From Lineus longissimus (Eukaryota > Nemertea > Pilidiophora > Heteronemertea > Lineidae), in NCBI RefSeq assembly GCF_910592395.1, contig NC_088326.1, positions 11,413,001 to 11,477,000 on the forward strand: a stretch of DNA of 64,000 nucleotides. Direction: 5' to 3'. The notes beneath the pieces are model-generated. The model was not told where the DNA came from. It did no database searches and saw nothing but the letters and a program-made list of their open reading frames with translations. Below are positions 13,601 through 23,400 of this stretch, in pieces. Position numbers and translations under genes: made by a program. Position 1 is the stretch's first letter. Every line of letters starts with the position of its first letter.

Positions 13601-16600
13601 CCAAGTATGCTTCCTTGCAACGGAAGTTGCATCCACATTCTTGTGACATTCAGTACTTTATGTCAGAGAACTGCCAAAGTCGCTACAAAGACTAAAACCT
13701 ACACCGATTAATTTCCCGTTAGTCTGTGCAGTTGAGAGGAAAGTTGATAGATGGCGTGAGAGGTCATTTCTGCCATGCTTTTATGAGATCAGATTCACTT
13801 ACTTGGTGCACGTGTCCGTTACTATTTCTCTAGGCCAATCAGAGCTTGCTGCTGTGTCATGTGACATTCATCATGCAACCCTGAATGTCCGAGAAGTCGT
13901 CAAAATCGAATAAACTTATGGACATACAGTGGAACCTCCATTAGCGGACACCTCTCTATTAAGGACAACCTCTATAAAGGACACTAACTTTGGTCCCAAA
14001 TTGGTGCATTCCATTCAATTTGACCTCACTAATCAGGACACCTCTCTATTAAGGACAGCACTTGTCAGTCCCGAGGGTGTCCTTAATAGAGAGGTTCTAC
14101 TGTACATAAAAACATGGCAGACAGAGCGATGTAGTTTTAACTCCTCAGTACCTTCTGAACACTTTATTGACAAGGCCCCAGGCAAGTGGCCGGTTCAGCA
14201 GAAATCGATTTAGGAGTCTTTCGATATTTTTGGACGATCGTGTCATGTTCCAAGCTGAGGAGGCAGTCATTGCAATTTTCAGACCAGTTTCAGCGCCCTT
14301 GGCAACCAGATAGTTGAAAAGAATTATCCTAGAAAGTGAGCAGAGATTTAGGTCATGTTTAAAGGGAGAATCTTGGCGTGATGTTGGTTTTTTCTACTAG
14401 AATGGCTTCTAGCAGCCCCATGACTTCTGGGACTTCTCCAAACAGGACCATTGAAAAACCTTCAACCTGCAAAGATCATGCCTTCAAACTGACTGTACCT
14501 GTAGGCCTACCTGTAAGTGTGATCAGCAAGTTATGTTAAAAAGGGCATCACAAACACTAGGGAAATTCATTTATTAGAGATTAGTATAATTTGACAATCC
14601 AGCTTGTGGCAATCACTGGAACTGTCAATCAACTGCCATAATCCAACACCCTTCAAGAACAAAACAGAGGTTCAGAGATAGAGTGGATTTGATGAATAGG
14701 GTAATTCAGAGAGATGAAGGGCCTCACATTGGAGTCAGCCAGGTGGAAAGCTGCCAACTCACTTGGACAGAGGCCCCCGATGGGAGGCCCCATGTGCCAT
14801 ATAAGACACTAAGGGTTCTGAGAGAGAAGAGAGAGTTGAGAAAGACAGAGCAAATAGGTGAATTCACACGCCAGTCGCTGACCGTCGGCAATCAACGCAC
14901 AACCAATCCAGCCACCAAATTTTAGTCAAACAACTGTAGTACCTCACACAATGCTGCAGGGCTGATGACAACCAAATTTTGAAACTTAAATCCAGCACTC
15001 TCTGCTTTTCAAATCTGTACCAATCCAAACAGCTCTGTAAACAGATTTGAGTCAATCTGGTTTCACTTCACATGCAGGTTTGGTGCACACTGATTTTTGT
15101 TGGGTTGGTAGCAGGACTTGTACCTCGCCGCTATGGTAATGTGTCGGATAGAGTGCAAGGCCTAGGGTAACGGTAGCATTTGGGGTACGAATCCACCCTA
15201 AGGAACCCCACCAAGACACTCGGAGAAAAGCTTAGGTGACAGTGGCACTACACATCGGTTCAATCATTATACCTTCTGATTTTCTCGACCAAGCCCCAGG
15301 CCAGCGGTCGATTCAAAATACACTTGTTCACGGGGCGTTCGATGTGGCTACTTGAAAGAGGCAAATTCCATGCAGCTGAAGCCAAGCATGCAGCCTTAAG
15401 AGGACACCTATCACCAACTGTTGCTAAGTAGTTGAACAAAATAATCCTGAATTTTGGAGAAAAACATTTAAAATTGTGCAGAAAGTGAAGCAGAACAAAG
15501 AAAATGTTTCAAAAGTAGGAATTTGGGTTGTACTAGGTGTTTCATAAAATGATTGACACTTTTGAGTTAGAATATCTCTTTCTAGTTTTTTTAAAGGTGA
15601 CAAATACCAGGATTTCACCATCAAAAGCAGTGTCAATAATAATTTATGCATCTATTCAAAAATGTTTCAAAGTCTATCTTAACATAATTTTAGATAATTT
15701 TTGTTTGTTTACTGGTTCTGGTAACTTCAGACATGTTAGAGTGGATATATGAAAATAAAAGTGTCAAGTAATTTTTGCTACACCTAGTACAATCGGTCAC
15801 AGAATGGAAGCCTTGATGCTACTAGGAAATAAAATTTTACACTTCACACATTTATCTACCTGCGAAATATTTGACGACAATTGAATGTAATGGGTATATT
15901 CAAAAAGAGCTTGGTCACGGGCTGTTCAAGATGCCGGGACGACCTCACAAGATCCCAACAGGCCGAGTTCATCATCGCTGCTTTGAAACGGCACTGACTA
16001 CCCTGAGCTCTTATATAGTTGCCTAAAATAATCCTAAAAAAAAAAATTTGGCAGTTTTAGTAGCAGGCCTTTCTTTGAATAGTTTTCACACAGTGTAGAG
16101 GGTGCCACCTGTCCCCCAGGCAAATCAGCCACAGAAATATTTTTGGAAATATTTTCGTTTTTTTTTGTTTCCAGGGGTATTGACCCTGCAGAAGCATATT
16201 TTGCGCCTGAAATGCTCAAAAATCCAATAAATTGATGCTTCAATCCCCAAAATATGTCATTTTCTGCTTGCCGCGAGAAAATGTTCCCGAATTAGACTGA
16301 AAAGCGCTGATAAAACATGTCCCCAAATTAGGCTACAAAGTCACCAACTGTAAAGGTGAACATGTATAACTTGATACTGATAGGCCAGACAGTATTCTGG
16401 CACCGTGATACCATGGAGGAATCGATCCTACAACGTGAAATGAGAGAAAGCGTTAACTGGGGTTAGAATCTGTGGTGAAAAGTCTGGAAAAAACCATGCA
16501 CGTGGAGAAATGAGATTATGAGAAACATGCAATGAAGTGTTAATAAATCACAAACAGACAATATCAAACATGTAGTCATGATTTGAAAAATCAGTTAGAG

Positions 16601-19600
16601 AGGTGGCCTACACGATGATATAACTTCAGCCGGATACTTTTCAAAATACTTCAGAGGGTCATTTTCAAATTTGGGGATCCAGATCTGAAATTTAGGAATT
16701 TCTTGACAAGTTTCAACCCGGGTGATTAGGCAAGCAAGGTTCCAACAAGGTTTTTTAGCTCAGTGATTCATCAATTCCTGAATACATGTACACCAGCACT
16801 GGCATCATTACTTTTGAATTTTCTCGACAAGAGATTTCGCCAGCATCCGATTGAAGAGAAAACAGTCGAGAGGTTTTTCAAGGGTCAAGGATGACTTGAT
16901 AGGATTCCACGCCACAGAGACGATCATCGCACCGACGAACGGACAATCGCCACCGATGCGGGCGCAGTAATTGTACAGGATCATTCTGTAATTGAGAGTG
17001 AAGGTTTTCTGTAATTTGTGGAATTTCATGCAGTGACGAGTCTTGTGACATCAAAATTTGGTGTGACACAGCCGGCAGTGATCATCTGCCAAAAACTAAA
17101 AACTTTATATAGTATTGGTACCGTACGGATTGCTCTTACCTGATGGTATAAGAGTACCATGTACCATGTACAGTACCATGTACCATGTACCATGTACCAT
17201 GAACAGTACCATGTACTTACCATGTACCATGTACCATGAACAGTACCATGTACTTAGTCATTATTAATGATCTAATCAATTAAAGCACTAATTAAGAAAT
17301 TGATTGAAATTTCGCGGAAGGGCCTGAGCACTTAAACGCCTGGCAAATGAGAGATTTTTGTTGCACAACCTGCAATAATTGTCACATGAGACACAAATCA
17401 CTTGTCTACAGGGGTCCTCGCAGCTCATGCCTGCTTCAAAAATCAGTCTTCGATGCCAACTGAGATAATACAAAATCCATCGATGACCGCATTGTTTGCA
17501 GACAAGCAATCTTATTGTTGCTCATCACAGCGTTAATCGTTACAGGTCGCTGTGATAAAAATCTCTTGTTTGCAAATGCCTTACAAGTACTTTAGGGATG
17601 TCAAGAAAACCACAAGTTTACTTACCCTCCTAAAGATATTCCCATTGCCATTAGAGGGGCATCTTTGTACTTTTTAGATATATGTGAGACAACCTGCTCT
17701 AAATCTGCAGTGTCCGCGGCACAGTAAGTTCTAGGAGTCTGAAAAAGTGCCAAAGAATGGATAGGGAAATAAGATTTAGCAAGGAAATTTCATTGACAGC
17801 ATGTGCACTTTAAAGAAAAGTTGCCAAGAGAGCTCAAAAGGAGGTAAAGACCATGGGGGTCACAATGCTGCGATGAGGATGATGTCAAGTTGATAACCGC
17901 AGATTATGTGATGTGTGCCACTACAGTGAGGCTCCAACTAGCTTTACTACATCTTTGGTCAGAGGTACATGAAGGGTCAAGCTACTTGTGTTTGTCACTT
18001 AGTGGGGTCTTTTGATTGCCCTGGTATAGACACTAGATACAACGAGCCTAGGTTATACATAGCATTCCAAGGACAAAACAATTTAGTGTGGACTGCCCCG
18101 CTCAAGGACACAAACTGAAATGGCAGTTGAACCCACAACCTGATTTTGAGCTCTAACCACTTCTAATCTTTCCATTGATTTGGTAAGACGTCCAGACAGT
18201 AGACAGTGCTTCCACCTAGTGAGTGACCATGATAACGATTTCTCACCATTAATTTCGCTCCACCATTGCCTCTGTTGTTGAAGACCACCGCCCGGTATCC
18301 CAGGTCCGCGGTGATTTTTACAAATATACGAATGTAACAGTCGTCACTTGAGCCTGGAAAATGAGACGATGGATATGCAACTATCAATTTGTTCCTCGTA
18401 CCCCACCTGCTCAAATCTTCAACACCTTTAAGAGTTCTTTCTTAAAGGGACAACTCGTGCATGGAAGTTACCCATCTTGATCCCAAGGTTTTGAGACTGC
18501 TAAGTCAACCGGTTTGATTTCTGAGTTTTCTCTTCGAGACTGGTTGCCAACCACTACCAGGGCTAAGGAGCCCAGCCTACCCCCAGGAAATGGTGGTGAA
18601 TTTTAAAATCAGACCAAATCGTTGTTTCCTTCATTCATACCTGTTAACCCTGGTAAAATGAGCACTGTGGGTTGTTTAGGGTCATCTTTTTTCTCATCAC
18701 AATACCAATCAAGTTTGACCTGTCCACCATCAGGCAGTGACAAAGGTTCACTGAAATACAGATTAATATTATTCATCAAACTTAGATAATGCTAAAATTC
18801 TAATAGTTAAATTGATAATAATTAAAATCATATTGGAACTTTCAGACTTTATCTAATGAGTAGTCAAATAAAAGTGTTGGCCGGAAACCACTTTTAGAAA
18901 CTCGCCCAGGAAAACTAAACAATTATTGGCTACACACTTTTGTTATGCTCACGATCCCCAAATAGAAATCACCAAGAGCTGTTAGACTGAATTGGCATTG
19001 GGTGTTACCAGATGTATTGTACGGTCACCGATCCAAAGGTTGGCTGTGCTCAACGTTGCTTAACTTCCACTCTGGGGCCAACGCGCCAACCACTGGGCCA
19101 TAAAGGAATTCCCTCATCGCCGGCGGGTTAAGCCGTGCCATATACCTGGGGGTACTATACAACCAGGTCAATAAAACTAAGTTCTCTGCACAATTGCTCA
19201 ATCCTTGCCTGCCATACCTTTCTGTGTAATCGAACTTTGGTCCTTTCTGCAACAGTGCCCTCAGTATTGTTTGAGCTCTTGCTTCAAAACACCAAAATGT
19301 TGGCCAAAATTTCTTTTGAACACTTGGGCAGTACTTGAGCACAAATTTCTGTAGATATCCCCCTTGTTTAGCGGCGATATATGGTTTCTGAAAATATTCA
19401 AAAATTTGGAAACTTATAATTTTTTTTCAACAGAGGACTATCTTTGGCAGTTGTTCAGGGCTTACTGACAAGCTGCTTGTTTCACCAAGGTCAACCAGGG
19501 GCAGGGGAATTGGAAAAACACGAAGCCAAAGTAGCGCATTAATTGTAGGGGGTGCGAAGCAAAGGTGCCGACCTCCCAAAGGTATACGTTTCTTATTTTA

Positions 19601-20403
19601 AATGAAATCACCAAAAATGCCCATACCCGGAGGCGGAGAGGTGGCACCCTGGGCCAAAGAAGGGTTGTGGTTGTGTACATCTGTAGTGTAGACATGTCAT
19701 GGTCATGGAGATTTTTCAAACACTTCACGATCAACAGGCAGGCACCAGCAGAGAGAAACTTCTGTCCGCTTTCAGCAGGGTGTGAGTTGGATTTCAGGGC
19801 ATTAGATCTCAGACGACTGACAATGGCTCGAGATATGGTTTGAGACTGGTGTATGTGTTTCTGTCAAATCGGGTATTTTGTGGGGTATGGCGCTCCATAT
19901 TTTTCAATGACAGAAAAATCCAACAAAAAATCCTGCAAAACTACTAATTGCATCATACCTTCCCAACATAAAGTAGATAATACGAAAGATAAACTGTTCC
20001 TAAACCAAACAATATTGGTATTGACGGCGATTCGTTCACCAAATTGTGGAATTTGACCCACAAGTCATGCATTTTTGAGCAGAAAATATTTTCTGGGCCA
20101 GACAGGAAGTAACTATCGCGCATGCTCCTTGGCGTGTTTACAATTTTGATTTACCTTGGTTCCAGGTTTTGGCAACGCTCCAATTTTGTCAATGTACGTG
20201 GCCCAGTACAGGAGAAATTTGTATAATTCTGGGAAGCGAGATTCAGATAAAAATGGCAGCAGCAAGAAGAACTCGAATTTTCTGCGAGTGCTCCGTAATT
20301 TGCTATTCTTTCCGCGACCTCTCGATTTAAATCCTTTTGAAAGGAACCTGACGAAAAAATGGTATGTATAGACTCTGCAAAACGTGTTTTCATGTGTTGA
20401 CAT
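10606..20403 (-). CDS. ABHD3: ABHD1/ABHD3-like membrane alpha/beta-hydrolase (phospholipase) with alternative exon cluster
   Basis: Coding exons, in transcript order: 20403-20155, 19387-19218, 18750-18641, 18353-18247, 17738-17626, one of five alternatives (see separate entries), 11788-11740, 11299-11134, 10784-10606. All junctions are GT-AG and all phases agree; with a 174-nt alternative the CDS is 1317 nt, 438 aa. Seen: a hydrophobic N-terminal stretch in exon 1, the LPGLTG oxyanion loop, VVFNNRG, TPRTYC, nucleophile elbow GISLG at the end of exon 5, acid Asp in LNAADDPFS, and His in SHGGHIGF. This is the order of the ABHD1/2/3 family; ABHD3 in vertebrates is a single-pass membrane phospholipase acting on medium-chain and oxidised phosphatidylcholines. 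The substrate here is inference. The ATG at 20403 is the only in-frame Met in exon 1, but the N-terminus is the least certain part. ABHD1 is an equally good name. Confidence 0.88.
11373..11450 (+). repeat. tRNA-derived SINE-like segment
   Basis: atagcacagtggaagagagt (A-box-like) then gtgggttcaactcc (B-box-like), followed by a unique tail. Lies in the intron between ABHD exons 11740-11788 and 11134-11299, antisense to the gene. Confidence 0.4.
12529..12688 (+). mobile_element. MITE family A, copy in an ABHD intron
   Basis: Begins gtagaacctctctattaagg and ends ggaaggtttcattgtac. Opposite orientation to the copy at 13926-14105, so the two could pair in the ABHD pre-mRNA. Confidence 0.65.
12865..13041 (-). 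CDS. ABHD alternative exon 6E
   Basis: Fifth and most diverged alternative copy. Acceptor ttctag, donor GTACTC; 177 nt, phase 2 to phase 2. Codes G-IMLGQYVSTRGRSACKLV ... SGWDIPPNVKFIESPLNMLAINK ... LLNSFK. It keeps the W-D and IE-P core but lacks the SS pair and has an unusual DIPPNV cap entry. It lies between two oppositely oriented MITE copies (12529-12688 and 13926-14105). Confidence 0.87.
13926..14105 (-). mobile_element. MITE family A, best-preserved copy, in an ABHD intron
   Basis: acagtggaacctccattagc at one end and agagaggttctactgtac at the other; internal inverted cacctctctattaaggaca phrases. About 180 bp, no coding capacity. Opposite orientation to 12529-12688. Confidence 0.7.
14152..14328 (-). 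CDS. ABHD alternative exon 6D
   Basis: Fourth alternative copy. Acceptor ttctag, donor GTACTG; 177 nt, one codon longer than 6A-6C, phase 2 to phase 2. Codes G-IILFNYLVAKGAETGLKIAM ... SAWNMTRSSKNIERLLNRFLLNRPLAWGLVNKVFR. An inverted-repeat MITE (13926-14105) starts about 50 nt beyond its donor. Intact frame. Confidence 0.9.
15273..15446 (-). CDS. ABHD alternative exon 6C
   Basis: Third alternative copy. Acceptor attcag, donor GTATAA; 174 nt, phase 2 to phase 2. Codes G-IILFNYLATVGDRC ... SAAWNLPLSSSHIERPVNKCILNRPLAWGLVEKIR. Closest to copy 6D, with which it shares IILFNYL, AWN, IER and LNRPLAWGLV, suggesting a more recent duplication of that pair. Intact reading frame. Confidence 0.9.
15860..16033 (-). 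CDS. ABHD alternative exon 6B
   Basis: Second alternative copy. The acceptor follows a long T tract (tttttttag), donor GTAGAT; 174 nt, phase 2 to phase 2. Codes G-IILGNYIRAQGSQC ... ACWDLVRSSRHLEQPVTKLFLN ... CRQIFR. It keeps the core W-D, S-S and LE-P positions shared by the set but differs strongly at the C-terminal end (IPITFNC where others have RPLAWGL), so the cap surface would change most here. No stop or frameshift. Confidence 0.88.
16812..16985 (-). CDS. ABHD alternative exon 6A
   Basis: First of five alternative copies in transcript order. Acceptor ttacag, donor GTAATG; 174 nt, enters and leaves in phase 2. Read with the preceding GG it codes G-MILYNY ... VAWNP ... LEKPLDCFLFNRMLAKSLVEKIQ and joins 11788 to give K-NMEMFEDQFD. 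It carries the helix after the nucleophile serine, the next core strand and the start of the cap. It is the copy that most resembles vertebrate ABHD3 over the LEKPL and LFN segment. Confidence 0.9.
17155..17255. repeat. Low-complexity accatgt repeat
   Basis: Short-period catgtac and accatgt units with aacagtacc interruptions, in the ABHD intron just upstream (in transcript sense) of alternative exon 6A. Confidence 0.7.
20253..20330 (+). other. Possible upstream ORF in the FBXO9 5' leader
   Basis: ATG in a good context (AAAATGG) opens a 25-codon frame beginning MAAARRTRIFCE that ends before the proposed FBXO9 ATG at 20359. It is also antisense to the first coding exon of the ABHD gene. It could be an uORF, the true start of a differently spliced FBXO9, or chance. 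Confidence 0.25.
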
Positions 20404-23400
20404 GTCCGAAAATCTGCAAACGAACCAATAAGGTTTGGGAAAATTTTCAGATCATAACTATAAGATTTATAATACAGGGTGAGGGTGTCTCAAAAAAGTA
20501 TACCTCACAAAATAGGTGGACTGGATCACCAGATCATAATATACAATTCAATTCATATATAGTGAAAATGTTGAGACCTGACCTACCTAATCTGATGTTC
20601 CAAGGTCTGACCTGATGTGCCAAAGTTTACTTTCACTTTTTGTTTCCAAATAATAGGTCATTTTCCAGATACGCCGGTACCGCCTAGGGACTGACCAACA
20701 AACCATCTTTAAAATAGAACTTCCTGGGAAAAGACACCAGACAATGGCTTGAGGGGCATTGTCTGGCGTCAGAACTGAACTGGTGTTTCAAAGTGCCGCT
20801 TCAGAACTGAATTGGTGTTCTAAAGTGCCACTTCAGAACTGAACTGGTGTTTCAAAGTGCCGCTTCAGAACTGAATTGGTGTTCTAAAGTGCCATTTCAG
20901 AACTGAACTGGTGTTTCAAAGTGCCACTTCAGAACTGGTGTTCCCAAGTTGCACCTCGGAACCAAGTGCCACCTTCATCTTCTTTTCTAGGAAGGTGCTA
21001 ACCAATGTGATGGAGGTAGTGACGAAGATTCTTCTTCTTCCTCTCCCCTCCCGATCTACGTCGACAATGTCGACAATGATGATGAGCCGACTGATCTGGA
21101 GGATCGCTTGCAGCAGTTCCGACACAACTGGAAAGAGGAGCTCCGCCGGTCGAAGTCACCCGCGGGAAACGTTGAAGAGGATAGGGACAGGACAGAAACG
21201 ATTGAAGAAAAGGTATTTTTGTTGTGAAACTTGGTCAAGTGCATTGTTCGAGGCCTGCTCCATTCAAAATTTGAATTGGTGTTGAAATAGTTAGTAATAG
21301 TTTACAGTAATCCGAGTAATGTTGTTGTGATTCGAACCACAGATCTTCGGAGTCTCGGTCCACTGCTCGACCAATTGAGCTATCGAGGTTCAGTAATCCG
21401 AGGAATGCTATTATGACGATGGTCTTTGTATTTTTAGTCGAGGCGACTCTTTATGAAGGGCGTACAAGAGGAACAGAGCGGAAAATTGCAGAATGGTATG
21501 TTTGAATGTTGTCTGTCTGTGTTCTGGAGTGATTTGCGGGTGTATTAGTGTATGTAGCAAAAAGATTTCCAGCACTTTGTACCCCTTGAACTGCCAGCCT
21601 AATTTTAGATTCACCAGGCCTATTTGCAGACTGTATTACTGTAGCAAAAGTACTTCCTGCACTGTGTATATTTTTATGGTGTACTTTTCACCAAAAGTAC
21701 AAATTTACAAGTTATCATTTCTCATAATGTTTAAGGTGAATATTTGACATATCGAACATGTCAAAACACAAAACTACTTAGCTAATTCTGAAAACAATGG
21801 TTACTGAGGGTTTAACTCTTTCACTATAAGGTCATTGTTTTATTAATCAAGTATGTTCAAACAAGTTGGAGACGCTTGATTGGCAAGTGTAATTAGTATA
21901 AGTCTTTCAATCAGAAACATGTTTGATTTGTCAAAGTTTGTATTATGTCTCCTTGGTGATTTCGTGTTGTTATAGTTTTCATGGTAAATCAAAGATTGTA
22001 TATGGTCATTCAGGTCTTGGACTCCAGCCTGTGAACACCAGATTTGGACTCGCCAATCTGTGACTGTAACTATCCATTATATAAATGCTGTATTTTTAAG
22101 AATTTGGAATATACAAGAAGAAAGGATCTCCATCTTCAAATTGTTTTGTCAGAAGCTAGTTTTCCCCCATAATATTTGGTGTGAGAACCCGAAGTAGAGG
22201 AACAATCTATAAAGTTCGCTCTACGTTGTGAGATCCTGCCTCTCAAGTTCAAGAACTCAATATATTTATGACATTGTAAGGATCGGGACATTTCAGCATG
22301 ATTCCTCCATCACTATCAGCTGTATTGGAAACCTTACAACTTCCGGCTCCAGATACATGGAATCTGCAGAGAGTGGAACATGGTATCGGTACGTCACTTC
22401 TGCTCAGCTGGAACGAATTCAAAGAAGCCGCCTTGGAATATTTGTGTCCAGGAAAACAATTTGTTGGTATGAAGTCGCCTTCAACCCTACGGCGTGATCA
22501 GCAACGATTACAGAACTTTAGAAAAACAAAGGCTACGCTTGTGAGGTTAGTGAGTCGAGCAATGTTACTAAACATTGCGAGACAAATACCATTTCTGGGA
22601 GCAGCTTAACTGTTGCTTCCTCTACATGTGACATTGCCGTTCAGTGTTCTCCTCTTACTGTGTCTGCTGAAATTCAGTGCCTACCAATGAGAGTATCCAT
22701 TAGTACTCAAACTGTCGGAGAATATGTCTCAACCAGCACCCAAGGTGAAGAAACCAGTATCCCTGACACGCTATCCAAACAGACTAACTCGGTGAAAGTA
22801 TCTGTTCCTGCTCACAAAGGCACCATCAAAACAAAAGGCCAAAGAGTGACTGAAAAAGTGTTAAAGAGGAGGAAGTTCTTTGATTCTGAGGACTTTCTGA
22901 TCCAATGGAAAGATCATCCAGCCAAGTGTAACACATTGGTCAATGCTGTTCACCTTGATCAACGGGCCAAGGATTACATTCTGAATCGAGGACATAAGAT
23001 TCGCGGAAAACGTGTTGGGCTGTGAATGATTCAGAGTTGTCATCTTCGTATGATAACCATCAGACAATTATTTCAGCTTTGAATGACCTCCCTGGTAAGG
23101 TGAATGCTGACGATAAACAGCCAAATGCTTCTGTAGTGACCAGATCAACTCAACCGGGTAATTGGTCTCAATCAAACTCTGGCAATTCAGTGAATAAGCC
23201 TAAGGTCAAGTATGCTCCTCTGAGACCAATCCAGACCTATGACACGAAGAATGGCGTTATAGCAACAGTCATAGCTGAGAATCCATATCGGGCTATGACC
23301 AGTTTTACACATTCTGGAAGGGACACTGTGTCGACTTTTGTCAGGAGCTTTCTTGCAAACCATAGTGAACTCTCTGCACCAGAGCCATCTGAAATCTCTG

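Noticed and set aside
17288-17509. Possible sixth ABHD alternative exon (minus-strand frame beginning ILYYLSWHRR after cgatgg)
   Set aside because: Starts like the others but has no AG acceptor at the right place, lacks the W-N/W-D core and has no phase-2 GT donor at the expected distance. At most a dead exon.
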